Shown here: piece by piece, positions 46,885-56,293 of the stretch
Layout of the letters: every line of letters begins with the position of its first letter
How positions within the stretch are numbered: position 1 is the first letter of the stretch
From: Saccharicrinis sp963677245
GTDB lineage: Bacteria > Bacteroidota > Bacteroidia > Bacteroidales > Marinilabiliaceae
Assembly: GCA_963677245.1 (NCBI GenBank)
Contig: OY781921.1
Coordinates: 4,340,001-4,404,000 of the forward strand
DNA: 64,000 nucleotides
Reading direction: 5' to 3'
Program-made: the position numbers and the translations under genes
Notes under the pieces: model-generated
What the model saw: the letters and a program-made list of their open reading frames with translations, nothing else
The model's database searches: none
What the model was told of the DNA's origin: nothing

Positions 46885-47664
46885 ATGAAAAGATTACTAC
46901 CCTTATTTAAAAACAAGTATTTTATTGGGATTATTTTATTAGTCATAGGATCATCGTGTGTAAATCTTAAAAAGGTTGAGCTTATGCAGAAAAAATCAAT
47001 TTCAGATTATTCATCAGAAATAGTCAATGATAGAACTGCAGCTTACAAAATAAATTCAGGTGACCATTTATATATTAAAGTGTATAGTTCAGATGCACAA
47101 ACTAGTCGGTATTTTCAATCTGATTTTCCAGAATTAATGAACTCATCCTATATATATCTGAATTCATACAAAGTAGATAATGATGGATATGTAAGCTATT
47201 CGTTTACAGGTAAAACTAAAGTGAAGGGCTTAACTGTGGAAGAAGCGCAGGAGGCAATTAAATCTACACTAAATCAATATTTTAAAGATGTTAATGTGTA
47301 TGTAAAGCTGGTTAATTTTACTATCTCTATTTTGGGAGAAGTAAAATCACCAGGAAATTATACAGTGAATAGAGATCAACTTACCGTATTGCAGGCCTTA
47401 GGTATGGCAGGAGGATTAACAGAATATAGCGAGGCTGAGCAAGTAATGCTCATTCGTAAAAGTGAGAATGGAAGTAAAGTTTATTATTTTGATTTGACGG
47501 ATAACGGTATATTACAATCAGAATATCTTTATCTATTACCTGATGATGTATTGTATTTTACTCCGAGAGGTAGCAAGCAGTTTGTATTTACAAAAATGCC
47601 TTATGGTTTTGTGTTTGGTACCATATCATTTGTTCTTTCTATTATTGCATTTTCTACCAGATAA
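46885..47664 (+). CDS. Polysaccharide biosynthesis/export lipoprotein (Wza-like)
   Basis: 259 residues; lipobox GSSC (Cys25). A Poly_export domain (about 50-140: AYKINSGDHLYIKVYSSD, EEAQEAIKSTLNQYFKD) is followed by an SLBB domain (about 148-215: ILGEVKSPGNYTVNRDQLTV, GMAGGLTEYSEAE) and a C-terminal hydrophobic segment (about 238-256). This is the outer-membrane/periplasmic channel of Wzx/Wzy-dependent capsule or exopolysaccharide export. Spacing is 2 bases from the upstream gene and 11 to the Wzc start. Confidence 0.92.
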   Translation: MKRLLPLFKNKYFIGIILLVIGSSCVNLKKVELMQKKSISDYSSEIVNDRTAAYKINSGDHLYIKVYSSDAQTSRYFQSDFPELMNSSYIYLNSYKVDNDGYVSYSFTGKTKVKGLTVEEAQEAIKSTLNQYFKDVNVYVKLVNFTISILGEVKSPGNYTVNRDQLTVLQALGMAGGLTEYSEAEQVMLIRKSENGSKVYYFDLTDNGILQSEYLYLLPDDVLYFTPRGSKQFVFTKMPYGFVFGTISFVLSIIAFSTR

Positions 47665-47675
47665 TTTAGTAATTG

Positions 47676-50042
47676 GTGATAAAAACTCAAGGTAATAATC
47701 CGGAATATTATATCGGGCTTATATTTAAAGGTTTAAAATATTGGCCCGTTATTGTTGTGGGAATAGTTGTAGGGTTTGCTACAGCATACTATAAGGTTAG
47801 TAATACACCAGCAAGGTTTGAAGTAAGCTCACAGTTGTTGGTAAAAGATAATAAATCACTATCTCCTCAAGCTGTTATTGGCTTAGGTGGTATTGGCAAA
47901 AGCGCAATCGACTTAAGTGATGAAATAGGGATTTTAAAGTCTTATCAGTTTGTAAAGCGTGTAGTATCTAATATGCAGCAGGAAGTTTCCTATTATATAC
48001 CACAGAAAAATTATAACACCCGATTATATCCCAATCGTGTTTTTAAAGTTTACTACAATTCAGAACATATTCAGCCTATTAACCACTTGTTTGAACTCAA
48101 ATTTTTAAATGATTCAAGCATTCAAGTAACTTCTGTCAATGAGGGTTGCACAGGTTATAATTATCTTAAACATGAGACGGTAAATTATGATGCCCAATTT
48201 TTTATGGATACGATTGTTCAACCAGGACAGGTGATTGATAATGAATTTTGTAGCTTTTATATTCATCGAACAGAACTTGATAAAATAACTCCTGAAAAGC
48301 ATTTTCTTTTCAGGTTTAATTCTCTAAATCAAATTGTAAATAGTTTTAAGAATTTCAGGGTTGTACAGGAAGATCGTTCATCTATACTTTCTATTTATGC
48401 TCAAACAGGAAATGTCAAATTAATGGTGGATTTTTTAAACGCTTTATCATATGAGTATTTAAAGAAAGGGATTGAACGAAATAATACAATAGCCATCAAT
48501 ACCATCCATTTTATCGATAGTCAAATTATGGATGTGCATGATTCGTTGTATCAATCAGAAAGATCAATGCAGAGTTTTATCGTATCTAAAGGAGGCTTTG
48601 ATATGAACGTTAAGTCTGAGTATATCTACACAAAATTAAGGGACCTGGAAGAAAGACTTTCGGAAATAAGCATACAAAATAAATATTACGACTATTTAGA
48701 TGAGTATATTCAGCGTACAGATACTTTAGATAGAATGATTATTCCATCATTATTAAAGGTTGAAAATCCATATTTGGTTGAACTACTTGATAAATTGAAT
48801 GATATAATATTTCAGTACACAGAAATAAAAAGCAGAACGTATCAGGCTACTCCTATGCTTGCTTCTAATCAATTGCAGGCAGAGAATATCCAATCTATGA
48901 TTCATGAAGTAATTAAGGCTACAAAAGAGAATTTGGCTCATGAGCGCAATGAAATTCAAGTGAAAATAGATGAGGTAAAAAGTGAATTAACTTATTTGCC
49001 TGAGGATAAACAACAGTTCTTAGCTCTGCAGAGAAAGTACACTATTAATGAAAATTTGTATACATTTTTACTTACGCGAAGGGCTGAAATGGAAATTATG
49101 AAGGCTTCTAATATTCCGACAAGTGAAGTGCTTGATATGGCCAGAGGTAATAATGTTAAGTTTATCGGCCCTGTAAAATCTAAATTGTACTATAATAATG
49201 TATTGATTGGTTTTGCAATGGCAATTGGAGTTATAGTAATACTGATGTATTTTAACGATAAGGTTTATGAAAACAAAGATATTGAATCGATAACTGATAT
49301 TCCTATAATCGGGCATGTTTTGCATAATAAATACGAACAGGGATTTATCGTGCCAAAACAACCTCAATCCTTGGTTACAGAGTCATTTAGAACATTGCGT
49401 ACAAATTACAATTTGTTGAATTTAAAAAAAGATTCGGTGGATGTCGTATTAGTCTCGTCGAACAATGTCGAGGAAGGAAAGAGCTTTGTTTCGATGAATC
49501 TCGCGGCTAGTTTTGCCCAGAATAATTTAAAAACGGTCATTCTTGGATTTGACCTTCGAAAGCCGAAGTTATCATCTCATCTGATTAAAAATAAAGTGGA
49601 GGAAAATGGAATTACTCATTTTTATACCAATAAGTGCAAGGTAGAGGAATTGGCTATTTCAACAGAACAAAATAACTTGTGGTTTATGCCTTCCGGGCCA
49701 GTGCCAATCAATCCGGCTGAATTGATATCACTCAAATCAAAGACAGAAGAGTTATTTGCATTTGTCAAGAGTAATTTTGATGTGGTAATCATAGATACAG
49801 CTCCCTTAGGAAGGGTGTCGGACTCGTATTTGTTAATGGAGTATGCAACCTTGAATTTACTTGTTGTAAGGAACAATAAAACAAGAGTGAGACATTTCTC
49901 TCATTTAATAAAACATTTAACAAAAAAGAGAGAAGCACAATTTGCTATTGTAATTAATGATATTAGTGTGAAGACGAATAAATATGGTTATGGTCCGGGT
50001 TATGGTTATGGGTACGGCTACGGCTACGGCTATAACAAGTAA
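47676..50042 (+). CDS. Wzc-like polysaccharide co-polymerase with tyrosine-kinase domain
   Basis: 788 residues. No ATG is available: the start must be GTG 47676 or TTG 47673. Wzz segment with first TM helix (about 18-40) and periplasmic coiled coil (about 250-480), second TM helix near 504-526, then a BY-kinase domain (about 560-760): Walker A region NNVEEGKS (about 598), Walker A' LGFDLRKPK (about 622) and Walker B VVIIDTAP (about 705). The usual first Asp of A' is replaced by Gly and the Walker A lead residue is Asn; similar changes occur in Bacteroidota. The C-terminus is a Gly/Tyr-rich tail (about 771-787, seven tyrosines), the expected autophosphorylation cluster. It controls chain length and export. 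Confidence 0.92.
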   Translation: MIKTQGNNPEYYIGLIFKGLKYWPVIVVGIVVGFATAYYKVSNTPARFEVSSQLLVKDNKSLSPQAVIGLGGIGKSAIDLSDEIGILKSYQFVKRVVSNMQQEVSYYIPQKNYNTRLYPNRVFKVYYNSEHIQPINHLFELKFLNDSSIQVTSVNEGCTGYNYLKHETVNYDAQFFMDTIVQPGQVIDNEFCSFYIHRTELDKITPEKHFLFRFNSLNQIVNSFKNFRVVQEDRSSILSIYAQTGNVKLMVDFLNALSYEYLKKGIERNNTIAINTIHFIDSQIMDVHDSLYQSERSMQSFIVSKGGFDMNVKSEYIYTKLRDLEERLSEISIQNKYYDYLDEYIQRTDTLDRMIIPSLLKVENPYLVELLDKLNDIIFQYTEIKSRTYQATPMLASNQLQAENIQSMIHEVIKATKENLAHERNEIQVKIDEVKSELTYLPEDKQQFLALQRKYTINENLYTFLLTRRAEMEIMKASNIPTSEVLDMARGNNVKFIGPVKSKLYYNNVLIGFAMAIGVIVILMYFNDKVYENKDIESITDIPIIGHVLHNKYEQGFIVPKQPQSLVTESFRTLRTNYNLLNLKKDSVDVVLVSSNNVEEGKSFVSMNLAASFAQNNLKTVILGFDLRKPKLSSHLIKNKVEENGITHFYTNKCKVEELAISTEQNNLWFMPSGPVPINPAELISLKSKTEELFAFVKSNFDVVIIDTAPLGRVSDSYLLMEYATLNLLVVRNNKTRVRHFSHLIKHLTKKREAQFAIVINDISVKTNKYGYGPGYGYGYGYGYGYNK

Positions 50043-50067
50043 AAGGGCGCTTTTGAAGCACCCTTTG
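50042..50067. terminator. Bidirectional terminator after Wzc-like gene
   Basis: AAAGGGCGCTT and AAGCACCCTTT pair around a TTG loop with one mismatch, immediately after the stop codon and 8 bases from the convergent DHOD-like stop. U-rich on the plus side (TTTGTTTATTTTT). Confidence 0.75.
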
Positions 50068-50074
50068 TTTATTT

Positions 50075-51082
50075 TTATAAAGCGAATTTTTTAACTAATT
50101 CTTTCGATTTCATTAGATAATCAACGTATTGAGCCCTTTTGTAAGCAAAAGGTTCTTTTAAATTGTCTTTAGCTAATTTACCTTTAAAATCATTGATAGA
50201 ATTGTAGCCCTTATTCTTCATCCAAACAGCCATATCTTCTAGCATAGTGGTTATTTGAACTAGGCCATTTTTATAAATGGTGCTTACAATCTGAACAGCA
50301 TCAGCTCCGGCAAGAATTAAAGAAATCATATCCTCTGTATCATGAATTCCATTGTTGGCACATAAAGAGCCATGCACTGATCCGGATAGTAATCCTGTAT
50401 ATCTTAAGGCCAGTCTGTTATCGTTTTTACTACTTAAATTATAAGGCATTTTCAATTCTTCCGTTTCAGTATCAATGTCCGGCTGAAATAAACGATTGAA
50501 AAGAATAAAGCCATCAGTACCTGCTAAATCAAAATTACGAATAACATTAAGCGTATTGGAATAATATGGACTTAGTTTTACACTGACAGGAATACTAACT
50601 GCAGCCTTTACTTTTTTTAAGGCTTCTAGTTGTTCTTTCTCAATGTCTTCAGCTGTCTTTTGATTTTCACTAATAGTATGATAAAAGTTAAGCTCTATAC
50701 CAGCTACACCAGTTTGCTCCAAATATTTAGCATATTCAACCCAACTTACATCATACAAACAATTTAAACTGGCAAAAACAGGGATAGAAACAGCTTCAAC
50801 AACATTTTTAAGTGCCATTAAATGTGCTTTTGGACCACTGTGTTCAATGTTTGGAAATAAAGAGGTCATCTCTGCATTTCGCTCATCATATTCATGTAAA
50901 TCTTCATCAAGTTCAGCTGCTTCTAAATGGATCTGTTCTTCAAATAAAGATTTATAAACAATGGCAGCAGCACCTGCATCTTCAAGTTTTTTGGCCATGT
51001 TTATATCAGTAATAAGGTTACTAGCTCCAACAATAATGGGATTTTTTAATTCAATTCCCATGTAGTTTGTTTTTAAATCCAT
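50075..51082 (-). CDS. Dihydroorotate dehydrogenase-like FMN-barrel protein
   Basis: 335 residues from ATG 51082 (51088 also possible). Class 1 DHOD-type TIM barrel: MGIELKNPIIVGAS at the start, IPVFASLNCLYDVSWVE, GIELNFYH, VSVKLSPYYSN, and the C-terminal FMN-phosphate region AGADAVQIVSTIYKNG. The catalytic NxSCPN loop of true PyrD is not visible (the comparable position reads ELNFYH), so pyrimidine synthesis is doubtful; databases name this group 'DHOD-like'. Probable oxidoreductase of unknown substrate. Monocistronic. Confidence 0.85.
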   Translation of the reverse strand: MDLKTNYMGIELKNPIIVGASNLITDINMAKKLEDAGAAAIVYKSLFEEQIHLEAAELDEDLHEYDERNAEMTSLFPNIEHSGPKAHLMALKNVVEAVSIPVFASLNCLYDVSWVEYAKYLEQTGVAGIELNFYHTISENQKTAEDIEKEQLEALKKVKAAVSIPVSVKLSPYYSNTLNVIRNFDLAGTDGFILFNRLFQPDIDTETEELKMPYNLSSKNDNRLALRYTGLLSGSVHGSLCANNGIHDTEDMISLILAGADAVQIVSTIYKNGLVQITTMLEDMAVWMKNKGYNSINDFKGKLAKDNLKEPFAYKRAQYVDYLMKSKELVKKFAL

Positions 51083-51200
51083 AATCATGCTATGTTAAGG
51101 GGTTAATACCTTTCTATAACAGCTTAGTATTGAAATTGTTTTTGCGTTTTTCAATAAAAGCAGAAACAAGATTATTTTTTATGGATTATGAAATGTTAGG

Positions 51201-52349
51201 CTAGAAACTCTTGATTTGGTTGGTTTTAATGTACTGTGAAAAAATTAAAGATAGAACAGCAATGGCTGCACCAGCAATAAATGGAATTTTTGAGTCAATC
51301 ATCCAGAGGGCGCCTCCTAATGCTGGGATTACAACTGCTGAAATGTGATTAATAGTAAAGCCTACTGCCATTGAAGGAGCAATATCTTCCTTTTTACCGA
51401 TTTTTTGGAAGTAGGTGTTTACTGCCATGGCTGCGCCAAAGAATATATGATCAAGAACATACAAAACTGCAATGGCAGTGCCGTTTTGTACAAAAGCATA
51501 ACCTAAAAATATTCCTATCAGAGAGGCATACTCTATGGATAAAACAAGTCTTTCTCCAAAGCGGTTAATGGCTTTAGCGATTAATGGAGCAGTAAAATAG
51601 GTAATAACATTGTTAACAATAAAAAGGATTGCAATGGTCTCTACTTTGAATTTAAATTTTTCTACTAATAGAAATACCGCAAAAGCTACAAAAATTTGTC
51701 TTCGCGCACCACTTAAAAAATTGAGTACATAGTAAAGCCAATATTTTTGTTTTAGCACCATTTTTTTTTGTTGAGGAGCAACTTCCTTTATTGCAGGATT
51801 ACGCATTGTGGCGATCATACCAATGATAACAAGGATAATTCCAAAAAAGATGAATATCTGGTTTAGTTCAAAATATTTGCTGATTATCCAAATGATACCT
51901 CCAACAATAACATTAGTTAATGCACCGTACTTTTTAATATCTCCCATTACAATGGGTACTTGTTTTAAAGAAAAGTGTTGAAGGGTTAAACTTTTGTTGA
52001 CTGTTTCGAAATAGTGAAAGCCTAAAGACATGACAAGTGTGGTGAAAACCAATCCGGCAAAAGAGGGTAATAATCCGGTTAAACTAATGCCAATTCCCAT
52101 CAATAAAACCGATAGTGCTGCCAGTTTATGTTCTTTAATAAATAGCAAAAGATAGATAACCAATAAGGCTAAAAAACCGGGAATTTCACGAACAGATTGA
52201 ATTACGCCAACCTGAAATCCTGTAATGCCTATGATGTCAACAGCATAGTTGTTGAAAATAGTTCTCCACGATTGTAGTCCTGCAATTACACTTACCGATA
52301 GAATGATCAGGTAAGCATACATTGGATTGCTTTTTATCTCTTTCATCAA
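51201..52349 (-). CDS. MFS transporter
   Basis: 382 residues with 12 predicted transmembrane segments. An early loop carries GVIQSVREIPGF, and the second half begins after a cytoplasmic stretch (AIKEVAPQQKKMVLKQ). No substrate-defining motif recognised. A possible -7 element TACTTTTG lies at 52392-52399, 43 bases upstream on the minus strand. Adjacent genes give no clue to substrate. Confidence 0.82.
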   Translation of the reverse strand: MMKEIKSNPMYAYLIILSVSVIAGLQSWRTIFNNYAVDIIGITGFQVGVIQSVREIPGFLALLVIYLLLFIKEHKLAALSVLLMGIGISLTGLLPSFAGLVFTTLVMSLGFHYFETVNKSLTLQHFSLKQVPIVMGDIKKYGALTNVIVGGIIWIISKYFELNQIFIFFGIILVIIGMIATMRNPAIKEVAPQQKKMVLKQKYWLYYVLNFLSGARRQIFVAFAVFLLVEKFKFKVETIAILFIVNNVITYFTAPLIAKAINRFGERLVLSIEYASLIGIFLGYAFVQNGTAIAVLYVLDHIFFGAAMAVNTYFQKIGKKEDIAPSMAVGFTINHISAVVIPALGGALWMIDSKIPFIAGAAIAVLSLIFSQYIKTNQIKSF

Positions 52350-52489
52350 ATTGACATTAATAAAGTGAGGGTTATTGTAACCTTTGGGCTACAAAAGTAG
52401 TTAAACTCAATTATTACCACAGCTAAAATTTCATTTTCAACTATCTTGTCATCTAATTGTTCAAGAGTGAGAATATCGGTCAATTTTAA

Positions 52490-55400
52490 ATGAGAAATTC
52501 AATTCAAAAACATATCAAAAGTGTTTTGTTAATATTAGCTGTGTTTGTTCCATGTACTGCACTTGTAGCTCAATCTGAATTTGGAGGATTTGAAAATATA
52601 GGTAAGCGAGAAGGTCTCTTGCATACCAGAACTACCTGTGTTTTTAAGGATAGTAAAGATTTTATTTGGATTGGATCATCAGATGGATTAATGCGCTATG
52701 ATGGGGTTTTATTTGATGTTTTCAGGCGTTCGAAGCAAGACACTATCGCATTAAGCGATAATACGATCACTTGTATTATCGAAGATAGAGAAAGCTACGT
52801 ATTTTGGGTAGGAACGCTCTGGGGAGGGATTAATCGTGTTGATATCACCAAAAATGACTTTAAACATTATTACCTGCCTCAGAAAAATAATGAAAAAAAT
52901 ATCCCTGTAGGAATAAGCTGTATGTATCAACTATTAAATGGCAATATTTTGATTGGTACGAATATTAGGGGTTTATATATATTCTCTCCTCAGACAGGAG
53001 AATACAGGTCGCTAGATGAACTACCTGATATCAGAGTGTATGATATTGTGGAAGGAGATTCATTCCTATGGGTTTTAACCGCAAAGGGTATTATGTGTTT
53101 GGATAAATACAACGGAACTTTTCAAACAGATTATGATATAAATGGCGAATTCTACAAAATAAGTCATGCAAAAAAACAGTATAACAGAATAAGAGGTTTA
53201 TCCCAAAGAAAAGATGGGAATATATATTTTACTATCGGATCTCGTTTCTATTGCCATGATTTAAAATCGAATGAAGTAAGGATTTTGTTTAAAGAAGATT
53301 CTAATGTTGTTTTGGTAAAAGTGATACCTGACCATTTAGGAAACTTCTGGATTACATCACTTAATAGTGGCTTATTTTATTATGATTTAAAAAGTAAAAA
53401 AGTCAGCAATTACACTTTTAATATTCAGAATCCTTTAGGTTCAATTCCAAGTGATAAAATTAAAGATGCCTGCTTTATCCCTGAGCAAAAAATAGTGTTT
53501 TTTGCAACAGATAAAGGGATTAGCAAATACGATTATCATAAAAACCTGTTCAGGCAGTTTGATACACGCAAGTTAACCGATAGAGGAGTGAAGCATCTCT
53601 CCATGGTTTATAAAGATTTTGATGGAGGATATTGGTTTTCTGTAAAAAGTGGTGATTTATATTATAAATCAAGAAAAGATAAGGAGTTTAAGCTGATAGA
53701 AAATACAAAAGCACGTTTTATTTATCAGGCTTTTCAGTTTGATTCAAGTGATGTTTATTTTGCAACAGATAAAGGATTACTTGTCTACGATTTTAATTCA
53801 CGTCTGATAAATAAATTGCCCATCAAAGGAGAAGAAGATTTAAAGAATGTCAATTTTTTAAAGGGTTTTCAAAAAGCGAAAGAAGAGGCTTGCTGGTTAT
53901 TAAGTAATGCCGGACTTATACATTTCAAACGCAAAACTAAGGAGTTTCAGTTTTATCCTCCGGATAAGGATATTATAGATAAACGTTTTGGGCGTTTAAC
54001 TGGTTTGTGTTACGAACCGGATAGTTCTGCTTTGTGGTTTACATCCCGTTCAGGGAGTTTTTATCGTTTTGATTTGACATTAAAGTCGTATCAGAAAATT
54101 GATGTCGATTACAAATCAATTGAAAGCCAATATCCTTTGGTTGTAACCGATATTGTATTTGATAAACATGGCAAATTATGGGTTTCTACCTTTGGAAAAG
54201 GCTTGCTGATTTTTGATCCTCAAGCGAATATCTTATCAGAAGAGTTGGCCATTGAAGAATTGGAGAGCTATAGCTATGCTTTAGTCTATGATGCTGGCAA
54301 GGATCAAATGTGGGTGACTACCAATTTTGGAATTACAAGAATTAATACCTTAGATTATAGCTTAACATCTTTTAATGAGAGAGATGGCACCTTTTGTGAG
54401 GTTTTTAACCGGGGTGTAGGTGATGTAAATGTAAATGGGGATATTCTGTTTGGAGGATTGAATGGATTTGTAGAGTTTAATCCAGATTATTTTCATATTA
54501 ATAAATACGACAAACCTGTAGTGATTAACGCATGGTCAAAAGGAGCTCAGACCAGTGTGGTGGATAGCGAAATTTATGAGGATATTATATACTTGAATGA
54601 TACTTCGGTTTCGTATTTACGAAGTAAAGGAAAGGTTTCTTTTTATGCCTCGTTTTTAAATTATTCGCATAGTTTTAGAAATAAGATGAAGTGGATGTTG
54701 CAAGGTTATAATAATAGCTGGCAAGAAGGTTATCCGGCGCAAGCTTTATCATACAGTAATTTAAAGCCGGGTGAATATGTTTTAAAGGTAAAGGGTTATA
54801 ATAGTCATGGAGTAGAGAGCAAAAAAGAAACACGTTTGTATATAAATGTGAGGCCGAGGTATTACGAAACCTATCTCTTTAGAATATTCCTGGTATTACT
54901 TTTTATTACAATACTTTATTTGATATTCAGAGTTCGGATTGCCTGGTATCGCAATCAAAAGGAATTGTTGCTTGAAGTCGTTGTGAAAAAGACAAAAGAA
55001 ATTTCGGATACTAATAAGGAATTGGAAGAATCGAGAGAGGAAGTGATAAAGCAGAAAACGGAGCTCGAAATACATAGAAATTATCTGGAAGATCTGGTTG
55101 AGTTGAGAACTAAAGATCTTGAAGATGCCAAAACAAAGGCAGAAGAATCGGATCGCCTGAAAACAGCTTTTTTAGCCAACTTATCGCATGAGATTCGAAC
55201 ACCAATGAATGCTATTATCGGTTTTTCAAGCATTCTGCAAACAGAGGAATTTGAGGTGGATCAGCAAAGGAATTTTCTTCAGGTAATTGGTCAAAGTAGT
55301 GAATCATTACTGGCTTTAATTGATGATATCATCGATATTTCAAGAATAGAAACAGGAAATGTGAAAATAGTGAAAGATCATGTTCATATCCCTGATTTGA

Positions 55401-55900
55401 TTAAAGAAACTTTGAACGAACTCATCTTTGAAGACAAAAGTGATGATGTTGATTTTGTTCAGTTGATGGAACTTAAGCCTGAGGATGTAACGATGATAAC
55501 AGATCGATATCGTTTAAAACAAGTGATTTCCAACTTAATTAGAAATGCACTTAAATTTACAAAAGAAGGTCATATTCATTTAACAGTTAAAAGCTCGGAT
55601 AAAGATGAATTAACTCAGTTGGGGTTTGAGTTAGGAGAGAATCATGTAAGAGATTTTAATCCTGTACTATTCATGGTGGAGGATACAGGAATTGGCATTG
55701 ATAAAGAAGATTTAAAAATAATATTTCATCCCTTTCAAAAGGCAAAACGGAATCAAGAGGTATATAAAGGCATGGGCTTAGGCTTGAGTATCGTTCATAA
55801 TATTATTAAGCTATTACAAGGGCAGGTTATTGTTGAATCGGAATTTAATAAAGGAACCGTATTTAAATTTTACATTAATGCGTTTCCTGAAATTAACTGA
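52490..55900 (+). CDS. Propeller/Y_Y_Y sensor histidine kinase
   Basis: 1136 residues. Signal sequence (about 10-27), two seven-bladed propellers of reg_prop repeats (for example DFIWIGSSDGLMRYDG), a Y_Y_Y domain (about 715-785), TM helix near 795-816, coiled coil, then HisKA with phospho-His in ANLSHEIRTPMNAI (about 899) and HATPase with N box LIRNALKFTKEG (about 1017), VEDTGIGI and GMGLGLSIV (about 1093). Unlike classic hybrid two-component systems, it ends after the ATPase domain with no receiver or AraC part. Such sensors often detect oligosaccharides in the periplasm. Its 3' end overlaps the convergent DUF5655 gene by 31 bases. Confidence 0.92.
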   Translation: MRNSIQKHIKSVLLILAVFVPCTALVAQSEFGGFENIGKREGLLHTRTTCVFKDSKDFIWIGSSDGLMRYDGVLFDVFRRSKQDTIALSDNTITCIIEDRESYVFWVGTLWGGINRVDITKNDFKHYYLPQKNNEKNIPVGISCMYQLLNGNILIGTNIRGLYIFSPQTGEYRSLDELPDIRVYDIVEGDSFLWVLTAKGIMCLDKYNGTFQTDYDINGEFYKISHAKKQYNRIRGLSQRKDGNIYFTIGSRFYCHDLKSNEVRILFKEDSNVVLVKVIPDHLGNFWITSLNSGLFYYDLKSKKVSNYTFNIQNPLGSIPSDKIKDACFIPEQKIVFFATDKGISKYDYHKNLFRQFDTRKLTDRGVKHLSMVYKDFDGGYWFSVKSGDLYYKSRKDKEFKLIENTKARFIYQAFQFDSSDVYFATDKGLLVYDFNSRLINKLPIKGEEDLKNVNFLKGFQKAKEEACWLLSNAGLIHFKRKTKEFQFYPPDKDIIDKRFGRLTGLCYEPDSSALWFTSRSGSFYRFDLTLKSYQKIDVDYKSIESQYPLVVTDIVFDKHGKLWVSTFGKGLLIFDPQANILSEELAIEELESYSYALVYDAGKDQMWVTTNFGITRINTLDYSLTSFNERDGTFCEVFNRGVGDVNVNGDILFGGLNGFVEFNPDYFHINKYDKPVVINAWSKGAQTSVVDSEIYEDIIYLNDTSVSYLRSKGKVSFYASFLNYSHSFRNKMKWMLQGYNNSWQEGYPAQALSYSNLKPGEYVLKVKGYNSHGVESKKETRLYINVRPRYYETYLFRIFLVLLFITILYLIFRVRIAWYRNQKELLLEVVVKKTKEISDTNKELEESREEVIKQKTELEIHRNYLEDLVELRTKDLEDAKTKAEESDRLKTAFLANLSHEIRTPMNAIIGFSSILQTEEFEVDQQRNFLQVIGQSSESLLALIDDIIDISRIETGNVKIVKDHVHIPDLIKETLNELIFEDKSDDVDFVQLMELKPEDVTMITDRYRLKQVISNLIRNALKFTKEGHIHLTVKSSDKDELTQLGFELGENHVRDFNPVLFMVEDTGIGIDKEDLKIIFHPFQKAKRNQEVYKGMGLGLSIVHNIIKLLQGQVIVESEFNKGTVFKFYINAFPEIN

Positions 55901-56289
55901 TAAGAATCTTTAATCCATTGCTTTATTTGATCGTCAAATTCTTCCGAAGTTTGAATTTTAACTTTGCAAAACACCCTGTTTTTTGAAATGCGCTTGCTAA
56001 ATGCAATGGGGAATTCATCAGTAAAATAAGGTAACTGAAATTCTAAGGTGACTTGCTTGCTGGTGGGATAAACAGACAAGAAGTTAGCTTTACATTTTAA
56101 CAAAATACCCGTTTTAACCCCGTTTATTTCGCAATCTTTAAAAGCTCCGCAATAATCCAAAATCTCATTAATCAGTTTTTGAATTGATTCTGGCTTACCA
56201 GCAAGATGATCTTCAACTTTTCGGCTATAGCAAGAATGATATTGACTCGGAGCCTTAAACTCCTTTTTGCATTTGGGGCATATCCACAT
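55870..56289 (-). CDS. DUF5655 protein with zinc ribbon
   Basis: 139 residues. An N-terminal zinc-ribbon-like WICPKCKKEFKAPSQYHSC is followed by a DUF5655-type domain (about 30-135: YCGAFKDCEINGVKTGILLKCKANFLSVYPTSKQVTLEF...). Function unknown. Its C-terminal 10 codons overlap the convergent kinase gene. The start is 4 bases after the EamA stop, so the two are co-transcribed. Confidence 0.75.
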   Translation of the reverse strand: MWICPKCKKEFKAPSQYHSCYSRKVEDHLAGKPESIQKLINEILDYCGAFKDCEINGVKTGILLKCKANFLSVYPTSKQVTLEFQLPYFTDEFPIAFSKRISKNRVFCKVKIQTSEEFDDQIKQWIKDSYQLISGNALM

Positions 56290-56293
56290 AATG

